64,000 bases of DNA from Nocardioides euryhalodurans. Lineage in GTDB: Bacteria > Actinomycetota > Actinomycetes > Propionibacteriales > Nocardioidaceae. The translations under genes and the position numbers were made by a program. The stretch lies in assembly GCF_004564375.1 (NCBI RefSeq), contig NZ_CP038267.1, forward strand, positions 1,118,501 to 1,182,500. The letters are read 5' to 3'. The notes beneath the pieces were generated by a model. That model did not search any database. It was not told the DNA's origin and saw only the letters and a list, made by a program, of their open reading frames with translations. Below are positions 38,317 to 47,324 of this stretch, piece after piece; the stretch's first letter is position 1, and each line of letters begins with the position of its first letter.

Positions 38317-39579
38317 TCACACCACCACCGTCACTGCATGGATCAGGACGCCCACCAGGCCGCCCACGATCGTCCCGTTGATCCGGATGAACTGCAGGTC
38401 GCGTCCGACGTGCAGCTCGATCCGGTCGGCCGCCTCCCGGCCGTCCCACCGCTCGATCGTGTGAGTGATGACGGTGGTGAGCTCGGCTCCGTAGCGCTCC
38501 ACGAAGAAGACGGCCGCATCGGCGGCGAGCCCGTCGAACCGGCGCCGCAGCTCCTCCTCGGCCACCAGCCGCTCGGCGAACCCGACCAGCTCCGCCTCCG
38601 CCCGCGTCCGCAGCTCCCCCGACGGATCGCGGAGCGCGCCCACCAAGGCCTTGCGCAGGGCGTTCCAGAGCGAGATGCCGGTCGCCGCGAACTGCGGGTG
38701 GTCGAGCAGCCGGTTCTTCATCGCCTCCGCACGCGCCTGGGTGTCGGGGTCGAAGAGCAGGTCCTGGCCGAGCTGGCCGAGCATGGAGTCCAGCGCCTCG
38801 CGGGCGTGGTGGCGGGGGTCGTCGCGGATGTCGGCGATCCAGCGCACCGCCTCGGTGTGGATCCGGGTCGTCACGGCGTCGTTGAGCCGCGGCGGGGCCC
38901 ACCAGGGCGCCCGCTCGCTCAGGACCTCGGTGAAGGTGTCGGGGTTGTGGACCAGCCAGCGGTGCAGCTCCTCGAGCGCCAGGTCGACCACGCCGTGGTG
39001 GAGGTCGTCGCGCACCGCCTCGACCACGAAGGTCCCCAGCAGCGGGGCGATCGGCTCCTCCCGGAACCGCGGCACGAGCACCGACTCCACGAGGTCGGAG
39101 ATGTGCTCGTCGCGCACCTTGGAGAGCGCCACCCCGGCCACCTCGGAGACCTCGTCGACCACGCGGCGGGCGTTGCCCGGGTCCGAGAGCCACTCCCCCA
39201 GCCGCCGCGAGATCGTGGCCGCGGCGACCCGGTCGCGGATGATCGACTCCTGCAGGAAGTTCTCGCCGAAGAACTCCTGGAGGCCCTGGCCGAGCGCGTC
39301 CTTGCGCTTCGGGACCAGGGCGGTGTGCGGGATCGGGATGCCCAGCGGGTGCTTGAACAGCGCGGTGACGGCGAACCAGTCGGCGATCGCGCCGACCATC
39401 GACGCCTCGGCCCCGGCGTTGACGAACCCGAGGAAACCGTCCTGGCCCAGGGTGAGGGCGTAGACCACCGCCGCGAACAGCAGCAGCCCCACGGCGAGGG
39501 TGCGCATCCGGCGCAGCCCGCGCCGGCGTACGTCGTCGGCGGCGGGGTTCGGGGTGGTCATCGTGACGGTGGCACTCAT
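38317..39579 (-). CDS. DUF445 membrane protein (YjiN-like)
   Basis: 420 residues. One or two N-terminal membrane helices (LAVGLLLFAAVVYALTL), the block EASMVGAIADWFAVTALFKH typical of DUF445, a long helical middle (about 100-390), and a C-terminal hydrophobic helix (GTIVGGLVGVLIHAVTVVV). Function unknown. Start MSATVTM at 39579. A longer reading frame beyond 39579 lies antisense to the cytidylyltransferase and is not used. Confidence 0.9.
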   Translation of the reverse strand: MSATVTMTTPNPAADDVRRRGLRRMRTLAVGLLLFAAVVYALTLGQDGFLGFVNAGAEASMVGAIADWFAVTALFKHPLGIPIPHTALVPKRKDALGQGLQEFFGENFLQESIIRDRVAAATISRRLGEWLSDPGNARRVVDEVSEVAGVALSKVRDEHISDLVESVLVPRFREEPIAPLLGTFVVEAVRDDLHHGVVDLALEELHRWLVHNPDTFTEVLSERAPWWAPPRLNDAVTTRIHTEAVRWIADIRDDPRHHAREALDSMLGQLGQDLLFDPDTQARAEAMKNRLLDHPQFAATGISLWNALRKALVGALRDPSGELRTRAEAELVGFAERLVAEEELRRRFDGLAADAAVFFVERYGAELTTVITHTIERWDGREAADRIELHVGRDLQFIRINGTIVGGLVGVLIHAVTVVV

Positions 39580-39627
39580 CGCGGCCGATTCTCCACCACA
39601 CGTCCAGTGCTGTGAGAATGTGCGGTC

Positions 39628-40026
39628 ATGGCACGCACGGTGATCACCTTCGGCACCTTCGACGTCTTCCACGTCGGACACCTCCGCATGATCGAGCGCG
39701 CCGCCGCGCTGGGCGACCGGCTCGTGGTGGGCGTGTCCGGCGACGAGCTGAACCTGGCGAAGAAGGGTCGCGAGCCGATCTTCAGCCAGGCCGAGCGGCT
39801 GGCCATCGTGGCCGCCCTCAAGCCGGTCTCGGAGGTCTTCGTCGAGGAGAGCCTCGAGCTCAAGCGCGACTACGTCCTCCAGCACCGGGCGGACGTGCTC
39901 GTCATGGGGGACGACTGGGAGGGCAAGTTCGACGAGCTCGGTGACGTCTGCGAGGTCGTCTACCTGCCCCGGACCCCCGCGGTCTCCACCACGGCACTGA
40001 TCGAGAAGATCTCGACCACCGGCTGA
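39628..40026 (+). CDS. Cytidylyltransferase, glycerol-3-phosphate type (TagD-like)
   Basis: 132 residues, single nucleotidyltransferase domain: ITFGTFDVFHVGHLRMIERA with the HxGH motif, SGDELNLAKKGREP and late PAVSTTALIEKI corresponding to the RTxGISTT element. Relatives make CDP-glycerol or similar activated alcohols for wall polymers. The exact substrate is unknown. Confidence 0.9.
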   Translation: MARTVITFGTFDVFHVGHLRMIERAAALGDRLVVGVSGDELNLAKKGREPIFSQAERLAIVAALKPVSEVFVEESLELKRDYVLQHRADVLVMGDDWEGKFDELGDVCEVVYLPRTPAVSTTALIEKISTTG

Positions 40027-40057
40027 CGCCGACACACCCGCACCACGAGGAGCCCCC

Positions 40058-41533
40058 ATGCGTCGTACGATCGCCGCCGCCGCGGCCTGCCTGGGCCTGG
40101 CCACGACGGCGCTGACCGTCGGCACCACCGCGGCCGCCCCCGGTGGGGTGCCGGGACCGGCCGGGGCGTCGCTCCCCGAGCAGGCCCCCGACGAGGCCCT
40201 CGAGACCGCGGCCGCCGTGCTGGACGGCGAGGTCCCGCCGCTCGCCGCCCAGACCGTGACGGCCCCGGCGGCGCCCGATGCCTCGCTCGCGCTGCGCGAC
40301 CTCCTGGTGGCCCTGCCGCGACTCACCGGCGAGGACCGCGACCGGGCCGAGGCGCTGCTGGCGAGGCCCACCGACCGCGCCGCCGACCCGTACGGCGACG
40401 GCTACACCACGCGCGCCAACCGCTCCTGCTCCACCAACGTCTGCGTCCACTGGGTCCCGACCACCCGCGACGCCCCGCCCAGCCGGCGCTGGGTCCGCAC
40501 CACCATGAAGGTGATGCAGGGCGTGTGGCGGACCGAGGTCGGCGCGCTCGGCTACCGGCGCCCCGTCCCCGACGGCCGCAAGGGCGGCAACCGCAAGCTC
40601 GACGTCTACCTCAAGGAGCTCGGCAGCCAGGGCCTCTACGGCTACTGCGCCCCCGAGGGGACGCGGCTGGGCAGCGCGCGCGCCGCCTCGGGCTACTGCG
40701 TGCTCGACGACGACTTCGCGCGCTCCCAGTTCGGCCGCAAGCCGGTCAGGACGTTGCGCGTCACCGCCGCCCACGAGTTCTTCCACGCCGTCCAGTTCGC
40801 CTACGACCACCTCGAGCACCGCTGGCTGCTGGAGTCGACCGCGACCTGGGTCGAGGAGCGGTACGCCGACGCCGTCAACGACAACCGGCAGTACCTCCCC
40901 GGCGGGCAGCTGTGGCGACCGGGCGTCCCGCTCGACCGCGAGGCCTCCGGCTACGGCAACTGGGTCTTCTTCGAGTACCTCGGCCAGCGCTTCGGAAACG
41001 CGTACGTCCGCAGGGTGTGGGAGGCGGCCGCCAGACCCGGCACAGGCTCGGTCGCCGCCGTCCGGAGGGCACTGCCCCGGGGCGTGACCTTCACCGGCAC
41101 CTACACCGCGTTCGCGATGGCCAACGTGACCCCCGGCCGCTCCTACCCCGAGGGCGAGAGCTGGACCCAGCCCGGCGTACGCCGCCGTGAGCTCGGCGCC
41201 GGCGCAGACGTCGACCTGGCCCCCCGGCTGGACCGGCTCTCCGCCACGAGGTCCCGCTTCGCCCCCGGCGAGGCGCTCACCGGTCGCCGCTGGCAGCTGC
41301 GGGTCGTCGTCGACGGCCCCGCCCGGGCCTCCGCGCCGGGTGCGGGTGTCGTGCGCGTCGCGCCGGACGGCTCCGTGGTCCGGACCCGGATCTCCCTCGA
41401 CGCCCAGGGCCGGGGACGGGTCAGGGTCCCCTTCAACGTGCGTCGTGCCCGGGACGTCTACGTCGTGCTCGCGAACGCCGGCTCCGACCGCCGTCGCTTC
41501 CGCGCGAAGGTCGACGTCGTCCGCCGCGGCTGA
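40058..41533 (+). CDS. Secreted putative metalloprotease (MXAN_6640-like)
   Basis: 491 residues with a clear signal peptide (MRRTIAAAAACLGLATTALT... cleaved near the TAAA-P site, about 28). Zinc motif HEFFH in VTAAHEFFHAVQFAYDH (about residue 243), followed about 20 residues later by ESTATWVEE, which would supply the third ligand Glu. Two Cys pairs (RSCSTNVCVH; YGYCAPEG/SGYCVLDD) suggest disulfides. The C-terminal 130 residues are beta-rich. A ribosome-binding GAGG precedes the ATG. Substrate unknown. Confidence 0.82.
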   Translation: MRRTIAAAAACLGLATTALTVGTTAAAPGGVPGPAGASLPEQAPDEALETAAAVLDGEVPPLAAQTVTAPAAPDASLALRDLLVALPRLTGEDRDRAEALLARPTDRAADPYGDGYTTRANRSCSTNVCVHWVPTTRDAPPSRRWVRTTMKVMQGVWRTEVGALGYRRPVPDGRKGGNRKLDVYLKELGSQGLYGYCAPEGTRLGSARAASGYCVLDDDFARSQFGRKPVRTLRVTAAHEFFHAVQFAYDHLEHRWLLESTATWVEERYADAVNDNRQYLPGGQLWRPGVPLDREASGYGNWVFFEYLGQRFGNAYVRRVWEAAARPGTGSVAAVRRALPRGVTFTGTYTAFAMANVTPGRSYPEGESWTQPGVRRRELGAGADVDLAPRLDRLSATRSRFAPGEALTGRRWQLRVVVDGPARASAPGAGVVRVAPDGSVVRTRISLDAQGRGRVRVPFNVRRARDVYVVLANAGSDRRRFRAKVDVVRRG

Positions 41534-41557
41534 GCCGCGCCGTGTGACAATCACGGC

Positions 41558-42385
41558 GTGCGGATCGCTGCCCTCCTGCTGACGGTGGTCCTGGCCGGCT
41601 GCACCCAGCAGGCGGAGGGCCCGCCCGCCGAGCCGCCGCCGCGGGTCGCGTTCTCGGTCAGCCAGCACCGGGTCGACGAGAACACCCCGGTGGCCAACCT
41701 GCGCGTGGTCAACCTCGACGAGGACCGTCCCGTGGACGTGACCGAGGTCGGCGTGGACTGGCCCGGCTACGGCGGCGAGCACGTCGAGCCGAACGAGGCC
41801 ACCGTGATGCCGGGCCAGACGCTCGACCTGCGGATGACGCTGCCCGAGCCATCCTGCACCGACGAGGTGCAGCAGCAGCCGGCGTACGGCCTCATCGCGG
41901 TCGCCGGCGGTGAGCAGGTCCGCGGTCGGCTCGAGTCGGCCGGCCAGAGCTTCCTCGAGAGCCTGTGGCGCCGGTCGTGCAACACCGCGGCGGTGGCGGC
42001 CGTCGCCGACCTGCGGTTCGGGGACCGGTGGCGCACGGTCGGGCGCGGCACCTCCGCGTCGTACGTCGGCAGCTTCGTCGCCGACCGCACCGGGTCGCCG
42101 GACTCCGAGCTGGCCGTCGAGGGCATCGAGGGGTCGATCCTCTTCGACCTCTCCCCGCGCGGGCTGCCGGCCGTGCTCGGACCGGACGAGGACCGGCTGG
42201 TGCTGCCGGTCCGGCTCTCGCCGTTCCGGTGCGACGCCCACGCACGTGGCGAGACGACCCAGGCCTTCCTCTTCCGGCTCGACGTCGCCGTCGACGGCGC
42301 GGAGCCGGTGAGGGTGACGCTCACCACCGACGACGAGGACTGGAAGATCCGGGCGATGGACTATCTCGACGGCGCCTGCGGCTGA
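41558..42385 (+). CDS. Putative lipoprotein, unknown function
   Basis: 275 residues. Short signal with lipobox VLAGC (Cys15-16) and a Pro-rich spacer. The mature protein looks like two beta-sandwich domains (about 35-110 and 160-270) with a CTDEVQQQPAYG/ RRSCNTAAV cysteine pair. GTG at 41558 is 6 bp after GACAAT. Lies directly after the secreted protease, so both may act at the envelope. Confidence 0.7.
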   Translation: MRIAALLLTVVLAGCTQQAEGPPAEPPPRVAFSVSQHRVDENTPVANLRVVNLDEDRPVDVTEVGVDWPGYGGEHVEPNEATVMPGQTLDLRMTLPEPSCTDEVQQQPAYGLIAVAGGEQVRGRLESAGQSFLESLWRRSCNTAAVAAVADLRFGDRWRTVGRGTSASYVGSFVADRTGSPDSELAVEGIEGSILFDLSPRGLPAVLGPDEDRLVLPVRLSPFRCDAHARGETTQAFLFRLDVAVDGAEPVRVTLTTDDEDWKIRAMDYLDGACG

Positions 42386-42393
42386 GCCGATCC

Positions 42394-43614
42394 TCAGCGG
42401 TGGTGGCGCAGCTTGACGTCGACCCAGACCGGACGGTGGTCGCTGGCCGAGACCAGGTCGGCGTACGGCTCGGTCGTCCGGGGCCAGAAGACGCCCGAGT
42501 CGAGGATCCGCAGCGAGCGGCTCGGCAGCACGTAGTCGGCCCGCAGGTTGCCCGGCGGCTCGGAGAAGTCGGCGGTGTCGAAGCGGGCCGGCGAGCGGTG
42601 GGTCTCGTTGCCCGGCTGGGCGGCCGCGGCCTCGACGGCACCCTGGCTCGACGGCGTGCGACGGTCGTTGACCCGCGGGTTGTCGAGCAGCAGCTGGGCG
42701 GACCCGGGGATCGAGTCACCGTCGAGCGGGTCGGAGTTCTGGTCGCCGGCGATCACGAACGCCCCGCCACGCAGCCCGCCGCCGCGACCCTCGTCGTCGT
42801 AGATGTAGGCGGCGCGACGCCCGCCGCGGACGTAGTCGGACCAGAAGCGGATCTCGTCGTGGTTGCGGGTGCCGTTGCGGTCCTCCGGACCGTCGAAGAC
42901 CGGCGGCGTCGGGTGGGAGACCAGGAAGTGGACGGTACGACGGCCGATCTCGACCGGCACGTCCCAGTGGGACTTGCTGGACAGCCGGAAGACGTCGAGC
43001 TCGGCTGCGGAGTAGTAGTCGGCGGGCGCCGGGGTGGCCGGGTCGTCGGGCAGCAGGGCGCCGGGCATGTCCTTCCAGAGGAACCCCTGGAAGGTCCGGA
43101 CCGCGTCGGTGTCGATGGGGTAGCGGGAGTAGACGACCATGCCGTACTGGCCGGGGAAGAAGCCGAAGCCGAAGGCGTCACCGGGTCCACCGACCGTCCC
43201 GCTGTTGTCGAGGTCCTGACCGCTCGGCACCCCGGTGTTGACGGGCGCGACGTAGGCGTAGGGGTAGTCGATCGGCTCGGCGCCGCGCTGCGAGACCTCG
43301 AGGTAGTTGCTCCGGAACAGGTCGGCCGCCAGCCCCTCCTCGTCGTAGTCGAACTCGTTGATCAGCAGCACGTCGGGACGGGTGCGCTGGATGATCTCGG
43401 CCACCTGCCGGGCCTGGGCGTTGCCCGGCGTCGAGAGGTCGCTCACGAGCTGGCCCTCGGCGGCCCGGTTGAGCGAGGCGTTGTAGGTCTGGAACCGCAC
43501 ATCGGGATCAGGCCTTCCACGCTCGGAGGCTCCCGGCGCGGCGGCCGAGGCCGGCAGCAGGCCGGCGGGCAGGACGAGGAGTGCGGTGGCGACGGCGAGG
43601 CGGGTCCGGGACAT
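42394..43614 (-). CDS. Secreted endonuclease/exonuclease/phosphatase family protein
   Basis: 406 residues with signal peptide (LAVATALLVLPAGLLPASA). EEP hallmarks: RFQTYNASLN, PDVLLINEFDYDEEG (catalytic Glu), VSHPTPP, FVIAGDQNSDPLDGD (Asp/Asn) and SASDHRPVWVDV (terminal His). The long variant with an insert around 90-180 is common in actinomycetes. Extracellular phosphodiesterase or nuclease; substrate unknown. ATG at 43614 is 7 bp after TAGGTT (43627-43622 minus). Confidence 0.88.
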   Translation of the reverse strand: MSRTRLAVATALLVLPAGLLPASAAAPGASERGRPDPDVRFQTYNASLNRAAEGQLVSDLSTPGNAQARQVAEIIQRTRPDVLLINEFDYDEEGLAADLFRSNYLEVSQRGAEPIDYPYAYVAPVNTGVPSGQDLDNSGTVGGPGDAFGFGFFPGQYGMVVYSRYPIDTDAVRTFQGFLWKDMPGALLPDDPATPAPADYYSAAELDVFRLSSKSHWDVPVEIGRRTVHFLVSHPTPPVFDGPEDRNGTRNHDEIRFWSDYVRGGRRAAYIYDDEGRGGGLRGGAFVIAGDQNSDPLDGDSIPGSAQLLLDNPRVNDRRTPSSQGAVEAAAAQPGNETHRSPARFDTADFSEPPGNLRADYVLPSRSLRILDSGVFWPRTTEPYADLVSASDHRPVWVDVKLRHHR

Positions 43615-43690
43615 GCCGACCAACCTAGGCGACCGCGCCCACGCCCGTCACCCGTCGACAGGTGAACGGATCGTGACCGCGTGGCTGCCC

Positions 43691-44248
43691 TCAGACGGCG
43701 GGCGCCGCCTTGTGGGAGCCGAGGGTGACGCGCTCGCGGCCCCGGCCGGCGACCATGATCGCGACCCCCTCCGCGATCGTCTCGACCGCGAGCATCACGC
43801 CCAGCAGCACCAGCGAGCTGTCGAAGAGGTTGAAGAGCACCAGCAGGCCGAGCAGCGTCGAGATGCCGCCGCCGATGACGAGCGGAACCCTCGCCTCCGG
43901 CACCTGCACGGCCGCCACCAGGCGGGCGAGGCCGGTGCTGAGGAAGATCGCTCCGGCGACCAGGGTCAGGGTGACGGCGGCCAGCTCGGTGTTGCGGAGG
44001 AAGACGATGCCGAGCACCGACAGCGTGCCGCCGCCGAGCAGCGCGGTCCAGAAGCCCTCCTTGCCGATCCGCAGCAGGCTCGCGGTCAGCGTGAACAGAC
44101 CGGCTGCCAGGATCATCCAGCCGACGAACACCACGGACACGACCGTGGCGAACGCTGCGTGCGCGAGCAGCACGAGGCCGACCACGACCAGTAGCGCTCC
44201 GAGCACCAGGTCCCATCCCGTACGTCGCCTCTCCGTGAGCTCCGACAT
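43691..44248 (-). CDS. HdeD-family membrane protein (DUF308)
   Basis: 185 residues, six short membrane helices in three DUF308 repeats: LVLGALLVVVGLVLLAHAAF, LLGGGTLSVLGIVFLRN and LVIGGGISTLLGLLVLFN. The C-terminal tail is basic. E. coli HdeD helps acid resistance; the role here is unknown. ATG at 44248 with GGAGG upstream. Confidence 0.85.
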   Translation of the reverse strand: MSELTERRRTGWDLVLGALLVVVGLVLLAHAAFATVVSVVFVGWMILAAGLFTLTASLLRIGKEGFWTALLGGGTLSVLGIVFLRNTELAAVTLTLVAGAIFLSTGLARLVAAVQVPEARVPLVIGGGISTLLGLLVLFNLFDSSLVLLGVMLAVETIAEGVAIMVAGRGRERVTLGSHKAAPAV

Positions 44249-44357
44249 GGTGCGCCTCCCTCCCGCCACCCCTCGGTGACGCCTCCTGCTCCCATGGTGC
44301 TCCTCCGGGTGCACCGGCGGCGAGACCCGACGGGCGTGTCTCGTCGTCGTCAGCGAC

Positions 44358-44948
44358 TCACTGCGAGGTCCCACGGCTCGGCCGGGCACGCAGGTGGGCG
44401 CGCTCCCCCTGCTTGCCGAACAGGCTGAGCAGCTCGACGGGGCGGTCGCCGACGGCCCCGAACCAGTGCGGGACGCGGGTGTCGAACTCCGCGGCCTCCC
44501 CGGGCTCGAGGACGACGTCGTGCTCCCCGAGGACCAGCCGCAGCCGGCCGTCGAGGACGTAGAGCCAGTCGAAGCCCTCGTGGCTCTGCGGTTCCGGCTC
44601 CCGGTCACCACCGCCGGCGGGCAGCACCATCTTGTAGGCCTGGATGCCGCCCGCCCGGCGCGACAACGGGACCATCGTCATCCCGTGCGCCTTCACCGGC
44701 CGCAGGTGCACCCGCGGGTCTCCGGTGGGCGGGGCGTCGACGAGCTCGTCGAGCGTCACCCCGTGGGCCTGTGCCAACGGCAGCAGCAGCTCCAGGGTCG
44801 GCCGCCGCGAACCCGACTCCAGGCGCGACAGCGTGCTCACCGAGATGCCCGTCGTCGCGGACAGGTCCGCGAGCGTCGTGTCGCGCCGTTGGCGCAGCGC
44901 CCGCAGGTGCGGTCCGACGGTCGCCAGGGCCTGCTCGAGATCGTCCAT
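44358..44948 (-). CDS. XRE-family regulator with cupin domain
   Basis: 196 residues. N-terminal HTH (about 10-65): LRALRQRRDTTLADLSATTG, then ISVSTLSRLESGSRRPTLEL. C-terminal cupin (about 105-180): SHEGFDWLYVLDGRLRLVLG, then GEAAEFDTRVPHWFGAVGDR, with His/Glu metal or ligand positions. Start at the ATG 44948; an ATG at 44972 would place the start inside the operator palindromes. Divergent from a flavoprotein oxidoreductase, its probable target. Confidence 0.9.
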   Translation of the reverse strand: MDDLEQALATVGPHLRALRQRRDTTLADLSATTGISVSTLSRLESGSRRPTLELLLPLAQAHGVTLDELVDAPPTGDPRVHLRPVKAHGMTMVPLSRRAGGIQAYKMVLPAGGGDREPEPQSHEGFDWLYVLDGRLRLVLGEHDVVLEPGEAAEFDTRVPHWFGAVGDRPVELLSLFGKQGERAHLRARPSRGTSQ

Positions 44949-44957
44949 GGGGTGAGT

Positions 44958-44982
44958 TTGCCATATCGGCAACGAATGTTGC
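44958..44982. promoter_or_regulatory. Two overlapping palindromes, probable XRE operator
   Basis: TTGCCATATCGGCAA (44958-44972) and GCAACGAATGTTGC (44969-44982) overlap in the 65-bp gap between the divergent XRE-cupin and flavoprotein genes. Each has 5-bp perfect arms; both share the GCAA/TTGC half site. Confidence 0.55.
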
Positions 44983-45013
44983 GATCCCGGCGGGGAGGAC
45001 GCACGCTGGGGGC

Positions 45014-45976
45014 ATGGACGACGTGATGCAGGACGAGTACGACGTGGTGGTCATCGGCGGCGGGGCCGCCGGTCTCAACGGGGCGATGATGCTCGGGCGG
45101 TCCCGCCGCTCGGTGGTCGTCGTCGACGCAGGCACCCCTCGCAACGCCCCCGCGGCCGCGGTGCACGGGCTGCTCGGCCACGACGGGACTCCCCCGGCGG
45201 AGCTGCTGGCGCGCGGCCGGGCCGAGGTGCGGTCCTACGGCGGCCACGTGGTGGCCGGCGAGGCCACCGGGGCGACCCGGGTGCCCGACGGCTTCGAGGT
45301 CTCGCTCGCCGACGGCCGTTCGGTCCGCGGCCGCAGGCTGCTGGTCACCACCGGGCTGGTCGACGAGCTGCCCGACGTCCCGGGGCTCCGGGAGCGCTGG
45401 GGCCGCGACGTGCTGCACTGCCCCTACTGCCACGGCTGGGAGGTCCGCGACCAGGCGATCGGGATCCTCGCGACCGGCCCGATGGCGACCCACCAGGCCC
45501 TGCTCTTCCGCCAGCTGAGCGACGACGTGGTCCTGTTCCTCCACGACGCCCCGCACCCGACCGACGAGCAGGCCGCCCTGCTGGCCGGCCGCGGGATCCG
45601 CGTGGTCCAGGGCAGCGTCGTCGGCGTCGAGGTCTCCGAGGACCGGCTGACCGGACTGCGGCTGGCCGACGGCACGGTCGTGGCGCGGGAGGCGGTGGCG
45701 CTCGGGACCCGGATGGTCGCCCGCAGCAGCGTGCTCACCGACCTCGGTGTGGCCGTCGCCGACCACCCCTCCGGGATCGGCGTGCACGTCCCCGCCGACC
45801 CGACCGGCCGGGCCGGCGTGCCCGGCGTGTGGGCGGCCGGCAACGTCGTCGACCTCGCGGCGCAGGTCGGCGGCGCTGCTGCTGCCGGCGCCTGGGCCGG
45901 CGCCCAGGTCAACCTGGACCTCGTGACCGAGGAGGCCGAGCGGGCGGCTTCCGCCCTCGGCGACCTCCCCGTCTGA
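45014..45976 (+). CDS. Thioredoxin reductase-like FAD/NAD(P) oxidoreductase
   Basis: 320 residues. FAD motif YDVVVIGGGAAGLNGAMMLG (about 9), redox pair in HCPYCHGWEVRD (Cys137, Cys140), and the closing GVWAAGNVVDLAAQVGGAAA. A shortened NADPH domain (GILATGPMATHQALLF lacks the usual GGGxSA) suggests that it is not a standard TrxB; related proteins are linked to dithiol oxidation, such as gliotoxin-type oxidases. Divergent from its XRE-cupin regulator. Confidence 0.85.
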   Translation: MDDVMQDEYDVVVIGGGAAGLNGAMMLGRSRRSVVVVDAGTPRNAPAAAVHGLLGHDGTPPAELLARGRAEVRSYGGHVVAGEATGATRVPDGFEVSLADGRSVRGRRLLVTTGLVDELPDVPGLRERWGRDVLHCPYCHGWEVRDQAIGILATGPMATHQALLFRQLSDDVVLFLHDAPHPTDEQAALLAGRGIRVVQGSVVGVEVSEDRLTGLRLADGTVVAREAVALGTRMVARSSVLTDLGVAVADHPSGIGVHVPADPTGRAGVPGVWAAGNVVDLAAQVGGAAAAGAWAGAQVNLDLVTEEAERAASALGDLPV

Positions 45977-46100
45977 CGCCAGCGCCGGCGCGGCGGTCTG
46001 GACCGGGGGGAGTCACCAGGCCCCCACGGTGCTTCACTGGAGGGTCGGGGTGCGGTCCTGCGGCGGGCCTGCGGGGTCGTACTGACTCGGGGGAGGCCGC

Positions 46101-47276
46101 ATGAGCCGGTTCGGTCGGCGCGGGGACCGCGTCAAGCGGGTCTGGGTGCAGAACGTCGACGTCAACGCCCAGCTGCTCACCACCCGGCTCGATGCGCTGC
46201 GGGCGCGTCGCCGGGTGCTGCGACGTCGGCTCGAGCGCGGTCGGCGGGGCCGTTCCCGCGAGACGGCCGCGATCATGGCGAGGCTCGACGCCGAGGACGC
46301 CGTCGACCTGCGCGCGCGTGGGCTGATCGGCCGGGCCCACGACGCCGCCCACCGCAAGTACCCCGTCCCCAACCCGGTGGTCAACTGGTGGGGCGGCCGG
46401 CTGATCGAGGCCGCGTACCAGAACCTGCACACGGCCGAGGCGGTCGCCGCGAGCCTCTACGACTGGGACGACCTCGAGGCCGAGATCCCCGAGGCCATCG
46501 CCCGGGTGGAGGCGGGCCTGCAGCGCGACGACCCCCGCCGCGAGGCGGCGCACGCCCTCGGCGAGACCCGCCGCGGCACCGTCCCGCTCGACGCGGCGCG
46601 GGCCTCACTCACCAAGGCGATCGAGGTCGGGCACGCGGTCGCCGACCGGGAGCACTCCCGGTTGCGGAGCTTTCGCAACGCCCTGCTCGCGGCCGCCGTG
46701 GTGATAGCCCTGCTGCTGCTCCTGTTCGGCCTCTACGTCTGGAACGACCCCGACCGGGTCCCGCTGTGCTGGACTCCCACCCCGGCGGACGGGGAGACCG
46801 CGTCCTGGGTCTGCCCCACCGGCGAGGAGCCGATCACGAAGACCAACGAGAACGACCCGCCCTCGGACAAGCACGACATCCTGGTCGTCTTCCTGCTCGG
46901 CGTCATCGGCGGCGCCTTCTCGGCCGCGATCTCCATCCGGAGCATGCCCGGCTCCCCCACTCCGTACGGAGTCCCGCTCGCACTCGCCGTCCTCAAGCTG
47001 CCGCTGGGCGCCCTCACCGCCCTGGCCGCGCTGATCGCCCTCCAGGGCGACTTCGTGCCGGGCCTGAGCGAGCTGGACTCCCAGGGGCAGATCCTGGCGT
47101 ACGCCCTGGCCTTCGGCTACGCCCAGCAGCTCCTCAGCGGCCTGCTCGACCGCAAGGCGAACGCCCTCCTGGACGCCGCACCGGGCAAGGACAAGGAGGT
47201 CCACTACACGCCGCGACGGACCCCGCCTCCCCCCGAGCCCCGCCGCCGCGCACCAGGGCGACGGGCGGACGCCTAG
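46101..47276 (+). CDS. Hypothetical membrane protein, unknown function
   Basis: 391 residues. The N-terminal 190 residues are soluble, Arg-rich and helical, with a coiled-coil-like stretch (LRARRRVLRRRLERGRRGR). A membrane helix (LLAAAVVIALLLLLFGLYVW, about 196-215), a loop with two cysteines (PLCWTPTP; WVCPTGE), then two or three more helices (DILVVFLLGVIGGAFSAAI; VLKLPLGALTALAALIAL), and a Pro/Arg-rich tail. I recognise no domain. ATG follows GGGGGAGG. Confidence 0.75.
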   Translation: MSRFGRRGDRVKRVWVQNVDVNAQLLTTRLDALRARRRVLRRRLERGRRGRSRETAAIMARLDAEDAVDLRARGLIGRAHDAAHRKYPVPNPVVNWWGGRLIEAAYQNLHTAEAVAASLYDWDDLEAEIPEAIARVEAGLQRDDPRREAAHALGETRRGTVPLDAARASLTKAIEVGHAVADREHSRLRSFRNALLAAAVVIALLLLLFGLYVWNDPDRVPLCWTPTPADGETASWVCPTGEEPITKTNENDPPSDKHDILVVFLLGVIGGAFSAAISIRSMPGSPTPYGVPLALAVLKLPLGALTALAALIALQGDFVPGLSELDSQGQILAYALAFGYAQQLLSGLLDRKANALLDAAPGKDKEVHYTPRRTPPPPEPRRRAPGRRADA

Positions 47277-47324
47277 ACCCCTCGCGATGGCAGGAGGGCG
47301 CAGGGTCGCGACTAGGCTCGCGAG

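Noticed and set aside
43615..44611. Longer upstream frame for the HdeD protein (from 44611)
   Set aside because: It runs antisense/through the XRE gene in another frame; the ATG at 44248 has a good ribosome-binding site.
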